64,000 nt of DNA from Lactobacillus isalae (GCF_947539375.1 NZ_OX443569.1:620001-684000); one strand, 5' to 3'. Counted from the first letter of the stretch, positions 1 through 8,966 are shown. Made by a program: numbers and translations. Notes: a model not told the origin generated them from the sequence alone.

Positions 1-2
1 CT

Positions 3-122
3 TATCCAGTAAAAGAATCTTGGTTAATAAACGGACCAACAATGATAAAAAGCTTGAATATAAGGGAAAAATATAAAGATAAAATTTTAGAAGATAATGC
101 GATAAACGCTTATCAATTATAA
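3..122 (+). CDS. C-terminal end of an unidentified protein (partial)
   Basis: An open frame enters from the left edge and ends at the TAA at 120-122, giving the last 39 residues of a protein that starts outside the window. The tail (ending DKILEDNAINAYQL) slightly resembles the C-terminus of amidohydrolase-2 proteins, where a 'KILyeNAiklf' segment is common, but that is too little to assign a function. A hairpin terminator follows directly, which supports this being a real gene end. Confidence 0.5.
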   Translation, partial: YPVKESWLINGPTMIKSLNIREKYKDKILEDNAINAYQL

Positions 123-127
123 TTTTG

Positions 128-157
128 AAAGGTCAAAGCTATACTTTGATCTTTTTT
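128..157 (+). terminator. Rho-independent terminator of the left-edge gene
   Basis: GGTCAAAG (131-138) pairs with CTTTGATC (144-151, one G-T pair) across a 5-nt loop and is followed by six T. It lies 6 nt after the stop codon at 122. Confidence 0.8.
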
Positions 158-224
158 GTGATTTAAGAAAAAATTACGGAGCTTTTGCGTACTTGTAGAT
201 AGAGAACTAAATTGGAGGTTAGTT

Positions 225-705
225 ATGAAACTCTATCATGGAAGTAGTGTAAAAGTTAAATTACCGAGTTTACATTATAGTGAAAGAAAACACGATTTTG
301 GTAAAGCATTTTGTTTAACTTCAAGCTATAATCAAGCGATGAATTGGGCACAGTATAAAGTTAGAAAAAATAATTATATTGGCTATCCTATTGTCTCAAT
401 TTTTAATTTATCATTAAGTGATATTAATAGTTTGAAGATTATACGATTTGAAGAACCTAACAAAGAATGGCTGGAGGGTATAATAGTACAGTAAAAATAA
501 TGAGAAAAATAATTGTGACCTTATGATAGGACCTGTAGTAGACGGAAATTTTTCCTGGTACACGATTAAAAAATATAAAAATAAAGAATTGAGCTTAAAA
601 GAGGCAATTAAAAGATTATCGCCTAATAATCTAAAAGATCAATGGGCTTTTAAAAATAAACAAGCGATAGATTTATTAAAGTTTGAAGGTGTTAAATATA
701 GATAA
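225..705 (+). pseudogene. DUF3990 protein, split by a frameshift
   Basis: Two consecutive frames together make one DUF3990-like protein of about 160 residues. The first (225-494, 89 aa) carries the N-terminal LYHGS start and the DFGKAFCLT...QAMNWA segment. The second frame is open from 487 to 705 and carries CDLMIGPVVDG and QAIDLL, which are typical of the C-terminal half. A one-base indel near 478-494 separates them. The first half has a good RBS (TTGGAGG at 211-217). DUF3990 is considered related to the ADP-ribosyltransferase fold and often sits in small toxin-like operons. That is family knowledge; activity here is inference, and the frameshift predicts an inactive protein. It overlaps the next small gene. 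Confidence 0.65.
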
Positions 706-943
706 TGAAAGATCACTTTACATTGAGGCTATTACTCAAGAAGTCAGCAAGATTTTAGCAAAAGAAGAAAAAATTTCATTAGAAAATGCAGAACACAATT
801 TTATCCATTCAAGAACATACAATTATTTGGCATACTCCAATGATCCTTTTATTGAAGATGGACCAGAAGATTTTGTTGATTTATATCATAACGAACAAAA
901 ATATCATCGTTTAGTTTCTACTACTCAATTATTGATGGAATAA
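683..943 (+). CDS. Small acidic hypothetical protein, partner of the DUF3990 gene
   Basis: An 86-codon frame starting at TTG 683 (or GTG 689) overlaps the end of the DUF3990 frame by about 20 nt, which suggests translational coupling. The protein is acidic and probably helical at its N-terminus (ITQEVSKILAKEEKISLENAEHNF). It ends with a DLYHNEQKY-LVSTTQLLME tail. Small proteins of this kind (DUF3791-like and similar) often accompany DUF3990 genes and are suspected antitoxins or regulators. No catalytic motif is visible. The start codon is uncertain because no convincing Shine-Dalgarno is present. Function is not known; the partnership is inferred from overlap. Confidence 0.5.
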   Translation: MKVLNIDNERSLYIEAITQEVSKILAKEEKISLENAEHNFIHSRTYNYLAYSNDPFIEDGPEDFVDLYHNEQKYHRLVSTTQLLME

Positions 944-1015
944 GAAAATAAAAATTAGCTTAATTTCTTTAATAATGATATCATTTATCTAATTAAAGAA
1001 ATGGGGTAAATAATT

Positions 1016-2959
1016 ATGAGAAGATACTTCAGCGTTCGCGGAGGCGCAGGTGACTTAACTAAGCCTGATGTTAATACTAGACCGCAAGATAATTTATACT
1101 TAGCAGTTAACTCTGAATGGCTTTCAAAAGCAAAAATTCCAGCCGATAGAACTTCAAACGGAATTAATTTGATTTTAGACATGCGAATTGAAGACAAGCT
1201 TATGAAGGACTTTGAAGATTTTGTTAGTGGCAAAAAAACTCTTCCTGATGTAGCAAACTTCGATAAAGCAATCCATTACTACAAGTTGGCAGCTGATTTT
1301 GATAAGAGAAATAAGGATCAAGCAGAGCCAATTAAGAAAGACTTGAAAAAGCTAACTTCTTTAAATAGTTTTACAGATTTCAATAAAGAAGCCGCAAAAC
1401 TATTTTTAACCAGTTTTTCTTTTCCATTCAATATCTTTGTAATGGAAGATATGAAAGATACTGACCATAACGCTTTATATGCAGAAGGACCAGGAACATT
1501 CTTACCTGATACGACCGCCTATGAAAGTACAGATGCCCAAAAGCTACTTGCTGTATTAGAAAAGCAAACTATAAACTTGCTTATTATGGCTGGATTAAGT
1601 GAAGACGAAGCTAAAACTTGGGCTAAGAATGGTATTAAATTTGATAAAAAGCTGGCAAAAGTATTGAAGTCAACTGAAGAATGGGCTGATGAAGTGGCGA
1701 TTTATAATCCAGCTAGCATGCCTGACTTTGAAGCAAAATTTGATAAATTTGATATCAATTCATTCTTAAAGCAAATTTTGCCTGAAATGCCAGAAAAGGT
1801 AATTGTTGCTGAGCCACGCTATTTTGATCATATTAATGACTTCTTGAATGAGAGTGAATTTGAAAAAGTTAAGGGCTGGATGATTGTTAAGTTCATCAAT
1901 AGTGCAGCAACTTACTTGTCTCAAGCTTTTAGAGAAGCAGCTTTTCCATTTAGACAAGCTGTTTATGGAGTTCCTGAAATGCCAAATCAAACTAAACATG
2001 CATATCGTTTAGCTAATTCTGCCTTTGATGAAGTAGTCGGTATTTATTACGGTAAGACTTATTTTGGAGAAAAAGCTAAGGCTGACGTAATTAGTATGAT
2101 TAAAAATATGCTTAAGGTCTATGAGCAAAGAATTCAAGCAAATACTTGGCTTTCTGAATCTACCAAAAAAGGTGCACTTGTAAAGTTAAAGGCTTTGAAA
2201 CTTAAGGTTGGTTATCCTGAAAAAAATCAAGTTATTTTTGATCGTCTAGCAGTAGATTTAAATAAGAGCTTATATGAAAATCAAGCACATATTAACCAAG
2301 CGAGAACTAAGGATAATTTACAAAAATTAAATCAAGATCCTGATCTTAGTGTTTGGGCAATGCCAGGCAACTTAAACAACGCTTGCTATGACCCTTATAA
2401 GAATGACTTAACTTTCCCAGCTGGAATTTTACAGGCTCCATTTTATGATGCAAAACAGTCTCGTGCTGCTAACTATGGAGGAATTGGCGCAACGATTGGT
2501 CATGAAGTTTCTCACGCTTTTGATAATAACGGTGCTCAATTCGATGAAAAGGGCAATATGAAAAATTGGTGGACTAAGGAAGATTTTGCGGAATTTAACA
2601 AGCGGACCAAAGCAGTTGCAGATATCTTTGATGGCTTACAATATGGTCCAGCTAAGTTAAATGGTAAGCAAGTTGTTTCTGAAAATATTGCTGACTTGAG
2701 TGGCCTTTCTTGTGCAATTGCGGCTAACAAGGCCGAGGGTGGAGAAATGAAAGATCTTTTTGAGACGTATGCTAAAAGTTGGATGCAAAAACAGCGTCCT
2801 GAAGCAATTACTGCTGAAGTGCAATCTGATGTACATGCTCCGCAACCAACTAGAGTTAATATCCCAGCTCAAAATCAAGATGAATTTTACGAGGCCTATA
2901 ATGTCACTCCAGAAGATGGTATGTGGCTTGATCCAGAAGACAGAATTACTATTTGGTAA
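1016..2959 (+). CDS. pepO: M13-family neutral endopeptidase PepO
   Basis: A 647-aa zinc metallo-endopeptidase of the neprilysin/M13 family. The N-terminal M13_N region (about residues 15-400) starts with the usual 'RPQDNLYLAVNSEWL' segment. The catalytic domain follows, with NACYDPYKNDLTFPAGILQ, the zinc motif HEVSH at residues 496-500, and the third zinc ligand in ENIAD at E556. The C-terminal W ends the protein as in other M13 enzymes. No signal peptide is visible, so it should be cytoplasmic, consistent with lactic-acid-bacterial PepO, which degrades oligopeptides of roughly 5-35 residues after transport. Length (627-650 aa) is normal. The gene is monocistronic, with RBS GGGG at 1002-1005 and a strong terminator after the stop. 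Confidence 0.95.
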   Translation: MRRYFSVRGGAGDLTKPDVNTRPQDNLYLAVNSEWLSKAKIPADRTSNGINLILDMRIEDKLMKDFEDFVSGKKTLPDVANFDKAIHYYKLAADFDKRNKDQAEPIKKDLKKLTSLNSFTDFNKEAAKLFLTSFSFPFNIFVMEDMKDTDHNALYAEGPGTFLPDTTAYESTDAQKLLAVLEKQTINLLIMAGLSEDEAKTWAKNGIKFDKKLAKVLKSTEEWADEVAIYNPASMPDFEAKFDKFDINSFLKQILPEMPEKVIVAEPRYFDHINDFLNESEFEKVKGWMIVKFINSAATYLSQAFREAAFPFRQAVYGVPEMPNQTKHAYRLANSAFDEVVGIYYGKTYFGEKAKADVISMIKNMLKVYEQRIQANTWLSESTKKGALVKLKALKLKVGYPEKNQVIFDRLAVDLNKSLYENQAHINQARTKDNLQKLNQDPDLSVWAMPGNLNNACYDPYKNDLTFPAGILQAPFYDAKQSRAANYGGIGATIGHEVSHAFDNNGAQFDEKGNMKNWWTKEDFAEFNKRTKAVADIFDGLQYGPAKLNGKQVVSENIADLSGLSCAIAANKAEGGEMKDLFETYAKSWMQKQRPEAITAEVQSDVHAPQPTRVNIPAQNQDEFYEAYNVTPEDGMWLDPEDRITIW

Positions 2960-2965
2960 TTAAAT

Positions 2966-3012
2966 AAAACGTCTATAATTAGCACTATAAGTGAAAATTA
3001 TAGACGTTTTTT
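2966..3012. terminator. Bidirectional terminator between pepO and the kinase gene
   Basis: A 14-bp inverted repeat (arms around AAACGTCTATAATT) has T-rich tracts on both strands. It sits between convergent pepO and the minus-strand kinase gene and can serve both. Confidence 0.85.
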
Positions 3013-3020
3013 GTTTATTA

Positions 3021-4471
3021 TTAAGCTAATTTTTTAATCCAAGTACTCCATTCACTTGAATAATTTTTGGCTGTATTTTTGCTAATTCTAGGAGTATAAG
3101 TTTTTGAATATTGCATCCCATCGAAATGCTGCATAGCATTCATTGCACTTCCTAATGCACTAAGTTCAGAAACATTAGCAATTCTAACATTCTTTTGAGT
3201 GATGTTACTTAAATACTGCATTAAATACTTATTTTTAATCATTCCACCATCTGTGTGAATTTCGTTGTTAACTTTTGGAGAAAGCTGATGAAAAGCATGT
3301 AAAATATCATTAATTTGATAAACAAGAGAGTTTAATGTTGCTCGCACTAGTTCTTTTTTACCAGTAGTAGCTGTCATATTGACAAACGCAGCTTTCATAT
3401 CGGGAAGCCAGTAAGGAGCGCCGAGTCCAGCAAAAGCTGGAATTAAAAATGTATGATCATTTGGATTCGCAGTTAAAGCTAGATTAGCTGTTTCAGAGGG
3501 ATCTTGGATTAAATGGATCTTATCTTTTAGCCAGGTTACGCAAGCGCCAGCGTAATTGATATTACCTTCAAGAACATAGAATTTTTGCCCATTAATTGAC
3601 CAAGCAAGGGAAGTATTCAGCTGATTATTAAGATTATCAGGTAGTTGTTTACCAATATTTAGCATTACTGAAGAACCAGTTCCAAAGGTAACCTTAAAAT
3701 CACCAGTTTCAAAACAACCATGTGCAAATAAAGCAGCTTGAGAATCACCTAAAACACTAAGGATTGGGATCTTATGGGGAGTAGACCAAATAAGTCTGTC
3801 TCACCAAAGTTCGCATTTGAATCAACAATCTCTGGTAAATTTTTAGTATCAATTCCAAAGATTTCAGCTAGTTCTTGATCCCAATCACCAGTTTTAATAT
3901 TCATTAATTGAGTTCTGCAAGCGTTAGATGGTTCTGTTTTAAAAGAATGACCATTTGTTAGTTGATAAACCAGCCAAGTGTCCATTGTGCCAAGACAGAG
4001 ATCGTTATTTGCTTGTGCTTGAACTACTCTAGGTTCATTCAACAGCATCCAGCCCCATTTAGCTCCAGTAAAATAGGGAGAAAGAGCTAAACCAGTTGTG
4101 TTCTTAACCTTATCTGCTAATTCAGGATAAGAAATACGGCTAATCAATTTTTCTGCTCGATTATCTTGCCAAACAATAGTCTTGCACAATGGTTCACCGG
4201 TTTTACGAGACCAGGCAGCGGCAGATTCTCGTTGGTTGGTAATTGCCAAGGATTCTATTTGATCAGCGGTTACTTTTTTCAAAACTTGTTTAAATAAAGT
4301 AATTAGATTAGCTCGAATTTCATTTAAATCATGACTAACCCAGCCGTCCTCGTTAATGATCTGTTTGTGAGTTAGAGATGCTTTCCAGAATATTTGATTC
4401 TGATGGTCAACTAAGATGGCCTTAGTGCCTTGAGTGCTCTGGTCGATTGCTAAAACATATTTTTCAGTCAT
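3021..4471 (-). pseudogene. FGGY-family sugar kinase (apulose/xylulose-kinase-like), frameshifted
   Basis: Minus-strand frames 4471-3749 (240 aa) and about 3775-3021 join into one FGGY kinase of roughly 480 residues. The first part starts MTEKYVLAIDQSTQGTKAILVD, the FGGY N-terminal ATP/phosphate motif, and has TNQRESAAAW and TIVWQDNRA sugar-binding segments. The second resumes in another frame with VLGDSQAALFAHGCF and TFGTGSSVMLNIG, which are conserved in the second half of FGGY kinases. The shift lies in or near the CTCCCCAT run at about 3774-3780, consistent with loss of one C. It is the last gene of an operon with two transketolase subunits, 9 nt upstream. Context suggests a ketopentose substrate such as D-apulose; sequence alone does not fix the sugar. 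The frameshift could be true decay or a sequence error. Confidence 0.8.
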
Positions 4472-4480
4472 AATCAGACC

Positions 4481-5422
4481 TCATTTTTTGAGAACTTTTT
4501 TAACAGATTTTTCAATACCTTCACTATCTAAGCCGTAATAATGGAAGACTTCATCTTGTGTGCCTTGAATGGCAGGCTCATCAGGAAAGCCTAGGATCGT
4601 TAACTTAGCGTGACCAAACTTAGCAACTTCACTAGCAACAGCGCTACCGATACCGTTAATTACATCATGTTCTTCAACAGTAACAATTTGATCAAATTCT
4701 TGTGCTAATTGATCAAGCATTTCAGTATCTAGTGGTTTAATTGAAGATAAATCAACAACCTCAGCGTCAATACCGTCTTTAGCCAAGTTTTCAGCTGCTT
4801 GAAGAGTAAAGTAGAGCATTTCACCAACTGAAATTAAGCAGACGTCACGACTCTTTCGAATAACTTTAGCCTTACCGGGTGTAAAGGCAAAATCTTCATG
4901 ATAGACATTATCTAATTTGCGCTTGCCAACACGAACATAAGCTGGACGCGGCGATTTAAGTAGGTAGTTGAATAAGGCTCTAGTCTGATACTGGTCACAT
5001 GGTTGATAAACTTCAAGATTAGGAATTGCGCGAGTAATGGCAACATCATTTAAAGAATGATGGGTAGTACCAAGCCAAGTGTAGGAGTTACCACCAGAAA
5101 TACCGATTAACTTAACGTTAGTTTGATTAAATGCAACATCAACTTTGACTTGCTCGATTGAACGCATTGCTAAAAAGGCAGCAGGAGAGAAGACAAAGGG
5201 ATGCTTTCCTGCATGCGCCATTCCAGCAGCAACAGTTACAGCGTTTTGCTCGGCAATACCCATTTCTAAGGTACGGTCTGGATGGGCATTAGTGAAATTA
5301 ACTAAACCAGCAGATCCACGTGAGTCACAAGTTACAACTAAGAGATCTGGATCAGTTTTAGTTGCTTTATCTAAAGTGTTTGCAATTACGGCATTAGCAG
5401 TTAATTTTTCCTCATTAGTCAT
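4481..5422 (-). CDS. Transketolase, C-terminal subunit (AptB-like)
   Basis: A 313-aa protein with the pyrimidine-binding and C-terminal domains of a two-polypeptide transketolase. It has the catalytic glutamate motif MGIAEQNAV (E near residue 58), the ISGGNSYTWLGTTHHSLND loop, and a C-terminal transketolase domain (residues about 190-310). It overlaps the N-terminal subunit gene by 8 nt and precedes the FGGY kinase, so the three are one operon. Split transketolases are used in several side pathways. One is apulose-4-phosphate transketolase (AptA/AptB), which transfers a C2 unit to glyceraldehyde 3-phosphate, giving xylulose 5-phosphate and dihydroxyacetone phosphate. The apulose role is inferred from neighbouring GH140-like, isomerase and kinase genes. 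A general transketolase remains possible. Confidence 0.85.
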   Translation of the reverse strand: MTNEEKLTANAVIANTLDKATKTDPDLLVVTCDSRGSAGLVNFTNAHPDRTLEMGIAEQNAVTVAAGMAHAGKHPFVFSPAAFLAMRSIEQVKVDVAFNQTNVKLIGISGGNSYTWLGTTHHSLNDVAITRAIPNLEVYQPCDQYQTRALFNYLLKSPRPAYVRVGKRKLDNVYHEDFAFTPGKAKVIRKSRDVCLISVGEMLYFTLQAAENLAKDGIDAEVVDLSSIKPLDTEMLDQLAQEFDQIVTVEEHDVINGIGSAVASEVAKFGHAKLTILGFPDEPAIQGTQDEVFHYYGLDSEGIEKSVKKVLKK

Positions 5423-6248
5423 TGTTTAATCCCTCCAATTGTGCGTCTAATTCGCGTAGACCTTCTTGATATTCAGCTTCACTTGGAATTTTGTGGTGCC
5501 AATCAGCACGGTTTTCTGCAACCGTAATTCCTTTACCTTTAACAGTGTTTGCAATAATTACACGAGGTTTACCTGGATTGTTTGGTTTATTTAAAATATT
5601 TACTAAGGCATCGATATCATTGCCATTTACTTCAATTGTGTCCCAGCCGAAAGCTTGATACTTATTGCTAATTGGATTTGAACGCATGACTGAATCGGTC
5701 GTACCCGTAATTTGTAGATCATTGTGGTCAACAATCGCGGTTAAGTTATCTAAACTATAATTGCTTGCTGCCATTGCTGCTTCCCAAACAGATCCTTCTG
5801 CTTGCTCACCATCTCCCATTAGGACAAAAGTTCGCTTTTTTGAATGATCCATCTTAGTAGCTAAAGCAACGCCAACTCCTAATCCAAGACCGTGACCGAG
5901 TGAACCAGTGTGAAATTCCATTCCTCTAACGTCAGTTGTTGGGTGTCCAATATATGGACTGTTAAAAGTTGAGTAACGTTTATCTAGATCCTCTTGATCA
6001 ATGTATCCTTTATCAGCTAGAATTTCATACCAAATTTCGACTGCATGTCCTTTACTTTGAATGTAAGTATCGGCATTTTGATCCTCAAAAGTTTCTGGAG
6101 TTTGATTAAGTACATCGTAGTAAAGTGCAACTAAAATATCGGCACATGATAAGTCAGAGCCGGTGTGACCATTTTTATGATTATAAATTAATTGCCAGGT
6201 TCTTTTTCTTAATTGAACGGCTTTTTTCTTTAAATCTAAACTATTCAT
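5415..6248 (-). CDS. Transketolase, N-terminal (TPP-binding) subunit (AptA-like)
   Basis: A 277-aa thiamine-diphosphate-binding subunit. The motif LMGDGEQAEGSVWEAA followed by DHND is the GDG...N thiamine/Mg binding signature, and HTGSLGHGLGLGVG is the conserved transketolase loop. A start at ATG 6248 is preferred because GAGGTG lies 6 nt upstream; a GTG at 6257 is in frame but would lie within that RBS. It is the first gene of the minus-strand operon (N-subunit, C-subunit, kinase) and is divergent from a LacI regulator. The shared upstream region holds a cre-like site and the first of three 20-bp operator-like repeats. Likely works as a heteromer with the next gene in pentose or branched-pentose catabolism. 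Confidence 0.87.
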   Translation of the reverse strand: MNSLDLKKKAVQLRKRTWQLIYNHKNGHTGSDLSCADILVALYYDVLNQTPETFEDQNADTYIQSKGHAVEIWYEILADKGYIDQEDLDKRYSTFNSPYIGHPTTDVRGMEFHTGSLGHGLGLGVGVALATKMDHSKKRTFVLMGDGEQAEGSVWEAAMAASNYSLDNLTAIVDHNDLQITGTTDSVMRSNPISNKYQAFGWDTIEVNGNDIDALVNILNKPNNPGKPRVIIANTVKGKGITVAENRADWHHKIPSEAEYQEGLRELDAQLEGLNND

Positions 6249-6275
6249 CAAAAACACCTCAATATATTTTTATCT

Positions 6276-6289
6276 TGTAAATGCTTACA
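6276..6289. promoter_or_regulatory. cre-like site upstream of the transketolase operon
   Basis: TGTAAATGCTTACA matches the CcpA consensus TGWAANCGNTNWCA at all but one fixed position (T for C in the centre). It sits 28 nt before the transketolase start, where CcpA binding would repress. Confidence 0.6.
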
Positions 6290-6334
6290 AATTGAGAGTA
6301 TCATGTTTGTAGTTAACGTAGCTTATTAATTTAG

Positions 6335-6354
6335 TTAGTTTAGCTTAAATTAGT
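6335..6354 (+). promoter_or_regulatory. Operator-like repeat O1 (candidate site of the adjacent LacI regulator)
   Basis: TTAGTTTAGCTTAAATTAGT is found again with few changes at 7403-7422 (17 of 20 identical) and on the minus strand at 10381-10400 (18 of 20). The central AAGCTT/TAGCTTAA is imperfectly palindromic. The location between divergent lacI and transketolase genes fits an operator controlling both. Confidence 0.6.
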
Positions 6355-6381
6355 AAATTTGATTAAGAAAGAAAAATAAAT

Positions 6382-7401
6382 ATGAAACTAAAAATGAGTG
6401 ATATTGCAAAGGAAGCAGGTATTTCAAAAGCAGCTGTATCTTTTGCATTGAACGGAAAACCTGGTGTAAGTGAAGAAACACGGAAACATATTTTTAAGGT
6501 AATAGAAGAAATGGGGTATGAACCACTTAGAAAACATAAAAAGGGTGGCGTGAGAAAACTAACTAGTATTAGTTTAGTAATTATCAAAGATACGGCAGGG
6601 ATGATGAGCCGTAGTTATGCTAGCTTGCCATTTTTTGATTCGTTAGTATCGCATCTGTCTGATAATGTTGGTGGTTTTGGTGGTGAAGTTCAGATTATTA
6701 CTTTGAATATTCGTAATTTGAAAAATGATCTTGAAGAAAATGATGCACTCAAAAAGAGTAAAGCCGCAATAGTTCTTGCGACAGATTTAAATAAAAAACA
6801 GGTACTCTTTCTGAATTCAAAGATTAAAAATGCAATTTTTATTGATAATTATTTTGAGGATGTTGATGCGGATTTTGTTTCAATTGATAATTTTCAAGGT
6901 GGATATAATGCTGGTAAATTCATCGTTGATAGCGGTTATACCAAAATTGGCTATGTAGCTTCTAACCGGATAATTACTAATTTCTTAAAACGAAGAGAAG
7001 GATTTAGAGCTGCCTTAAAAGAAAACAATATTGAAGTTCCTAGCGAGTTTGTTTTTAGTTTGAACCCGATTGAGTTAAAAGGGACTCTGCCTGAGTTTTT
7101 CTATTCTGGTCACGAATATCCACATGCTATCTTTTGTGAAGATGATTATATGGCTTTGCGGTTAGTTAAGGAATTAACCAGAATCGGAATTAAAATTCCT
7201 GAAAAAGTAGCAATTATGGGATTTGACGATATTTTTGAAGACACGATGATTAATCCAGAACTAACAACAATTCATGTGCCAATTGAACAGATTGTAAGAC
7301 AGGCTATTAATCAATTGCAAGAAAAAGTCAGCAATTCAAATTGGCTTAGTCAGAAGAGTTTTGTATCGACTAAATTAATTGTTAGAGAATCTCTGAAATA
7401 G
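6382..7401 (+). CDS. LacI-family transcriptional regulator of the glycoside island
   Basis: A 339-aa LacI/GalR repressor. The N-terminal helix-turn-helix (residues 4-50) reads MSDIAKEAGISKAAVSFALN, then the hinge helix and a periplasmic-binding-protein-like sugar domain (about 62-335) ending in IMGFDD...TTIHVP. It is divergent from the transketolase-kinase operon and lies directly before the isomerase gene. The same 20-bp repeat occurs upstream of it, just after it, and before the PTS operon, so this protein is the obvious candidate to bind all three. Its effector is unknown; a pathway sugar such as apiose or apulose is an inference. RBS is weak (AAGAAAG). Confidence 0.9.
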   Translation: MKLKMSDIAKEAGISKAAVSFALNGKPGVSEETRKHIFKVIEEMGYEPLRKHKKGGVRKLTSISLVIIKDTAGMMSRSYASLPFFDSLVSHLSDNVGGFGGEVQIITLNIRNLKNDLEENDALKKSKAAIVLATDLNKKQVLFLNSKIKNAIFIDNYFEDVDADFVSIDNFQGGYNAGKFIVDSGYTKIGYVASNRIITNFLKRREGFRAALKENNIEVPSEFVFSLNPIELKGTLPEFFYSGHEYPHAIFCEDDYMALRLVKELTRIGIKIPEKVAIMGFDDIFEDTMINPELTTIHVPIEQIVRQAINQLQEKVSNSNWLSQKSFVSTKLIVRESLK

Positions 7402-7402
7402 T

Positions 7403-7422
7403 TTAGTTAAGCTTAATTAAGT
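7403..7422 (+). promoter_or_regulatory. Operator-like repeat O2, upstream of the isomerase gene
   Basis: TTAGTTAAGCTTAATTAAGT starts 2 nt after the regulator's stop codon. It has 17 of 20 bases in common with O1 and is nearly a perfect palindrome around AAGCTT. Confidence 0.6.
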
Positions 7423-7466
7423 AAAATAGCTATTGCCGAGTTGCTAAATTCTAGTTATCTTTTAGT

Positions 7467-7480
7467 TGTAAGCGAATACA
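7467..7480 (+). promoter_or_regulatory. cre-like site before the isomerase gene
   Basis: TGTAAGCGAATACA matches the cre consensus at all fixed positions but one (A for T after the central CG). It lies 23 nt upstream of the isomerase start. Confidence 0.6.
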
Positions 7481-7502
7481 AAAAGTCTAAGAGGTAATAA
7501 TT

Positions 7503-8957
7503 ATGACTGATAAAAATGTTTTAAAACAAATTAAACTTGGCTTTGCGCCAACTAGAAGAAATATCTTTTCAGCAACTGCCGCAATTGAGTTTGCTAATAA
7601 GACGCGTGAAAAGTTGGACGAATTAGGCGTCAATTACGTTGACATCAAAGATGTAAATGATGATGGACTTCTTTATGATGATGAAGGATTAGAAAAAATT
7701 ACTGAAAAGTTCAAAGAGGCAAAGATTGATGGTCTATTTATTGCTAATGAGAACTTCGGTACTGAATATGAAGTTGCCAGATTAGCAGCTAAACTAAACG
7801 TTCCAGTATTACTTTGGGGCCCAAGAGATGAAGCTCCAGCTCCTGATGGTTCGAGAAGACGTGATACACAATGCGGTTTGTTTGCAATTGGCAAAGTTTT
7901 GCTTCACTTCAATGTTCCATTTACTTATATTAGAAATAGCGATATTGATGATCCGTCATTTAGTCGTGGGGTAATCGATTTTATCAAGGTATGTAATGTA
8001 GTTAAGACCTTTAAACATACTAGGATTTTACAAATCGGAACTCGTCCATTTGACTTTTGGTCAGTAATTGTCAATGAAGGTGAATTGCTTGAAAAGTTTG
8101 GTATCCAACTTTCTCCAATTCCTCTGGGCGAATTAACTTCCTATATGTATAAGTTAATTGATGAAAAAGATCCACGAATTGAAGAAACAAAAGATGTTTA
8201 CCGTAAATGGGCCGATATTAAGATTAAGGATGAAGACTTCACCAAAGTGGCTGCTTTGAAGTTAGCAATGCAAGATAAAATGAATGAATATGGCTGCAAT
8301 GCTGGCACAATTCAATGCTGGACTGAATTACAGCGTGAAATTGGAATTTTGCCTTATGCGTCTGAAGCACTTCTTCAAACTGAGGGAATGCCAGTAACTT
8401 GTGAAACTGATATTAATGGTGCGATTTCAGAAATCTTAGCAGAAAGTGCAACTTTAGGCGATGAGAGAGCATTATTTGCGGATGTTAACTGTCGTCATCC
8501 TGAAAACGAAAATGGCGAATTGCTCCAGCACTTGGGTACTTTTGCTTTTCAAACTGCTAAGAATCGTCCCGTTTTACCGCCTTCACATTTTGTCTTTGAT
8601 TATCCTGGTTCAGCCGCTTTTGAAGTTAAAGATGGAACTTATACTTTAGTTAGATTTGATGGTGATCATGGTAAGTATTCAATGTTAATTGGGAATGCTA
8701 AAACTTGTGATGGTCCATATGAACAAGGGACCTATGCTTGGTTTGAGTTTAAAGACTTGAATAGATTTGAAGCTAAATATGTTTATGGTCCATATATTCA
8801 CCATATGGCAGGTGTCCGTGCAGACGTTGTACCAATTTTGGCTGAAGCATGTAAGTACATTAATGTAGATCCAGATTATTATGATCCAATTAAGAACAAG
8901 GTCGCAGCTTATTGGTATGGCGATTTAGATACTATTTTAGATGATAATCAAAAGTAG
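7503..8957 (+). CDS. L-fucose/L-arabinose isomerase-family protein (candidate apiose isomerase)
   Basis: A 484-aa protein of the fucose/arabinose isomerase superfamily. It has an N-terminal Rossmann-like part (about 10-170: VARLAAKLNVPVLLWGPRD), a middle domain with QIGTRPFDFW, and a C-terminal metal region with CWTELQRE, CETDINGAIS and YIHHMAG. These contain the acidic and histidine residues expected for a Mn-dependent aldose-ketose isomerase. It is shorter than FucI (about 590 aa) and close to AraA in length. It lies between a LacI regulator and a GH140-like hydrolase, with a kinase and transketolase on the other side. That context suggests conversion of a released aldopentose, possibly D-apiose, to its ketose. 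The known apiose isomerase of the transketolase pathway is, as I recall, from another fold, so this would be a non-orthologous replacement. Substrate unproven. Confidence 0.75.
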   Translation: MTDKNVLKQIKLGFAPTRRNIFSATAAIEFANKTREKLDELGVNYVDIKDVNDDGLLYDDEGLEKITEKFKEAKIDGLFIANENFGTEYEVARLAAKLNVPVLLWGPRDEAPAPDGSRRRDTQCGLFAIGKVLLHFNVPFTYIRNSDIDDPSFSRGVIDFIKVCNVVKTFKHTRILQIGTRPFDFWSVIVNEGELLEKFGIQLSPIPLGELTSYMYKLIDEKDPRIEETKDVYRKWADIKIKDEDFTKVAALKLAMQDKMNEYGCNAGTIQCWTELQREIGILPYASEALLQTEGMPVTCETDINGAISEILAESATLGDERALFADVNCRHPENENGELLQHLGTFAFQTAKNRPVLPPSHFVFDYPGSAAFEVKDGTYTLVRFDGDHGKYSMLIGNAKTCDGPYEQGTYAWFEFKDLNRFEAKYVYGPYIHHMAGVRADVVPILAEACKYINVDPDYYDPIKNKVAAYWYGDLDTILDDNQK

Positions 8958-8966
8958 TGATATCTC

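Noticed and set aside
5145-5429. 94-codon plus-strand ORF inside the transketolase C-subunit
   Set aside because: It overlaps the conserved catalytic region of the real minus-strand gene and has no RBS.
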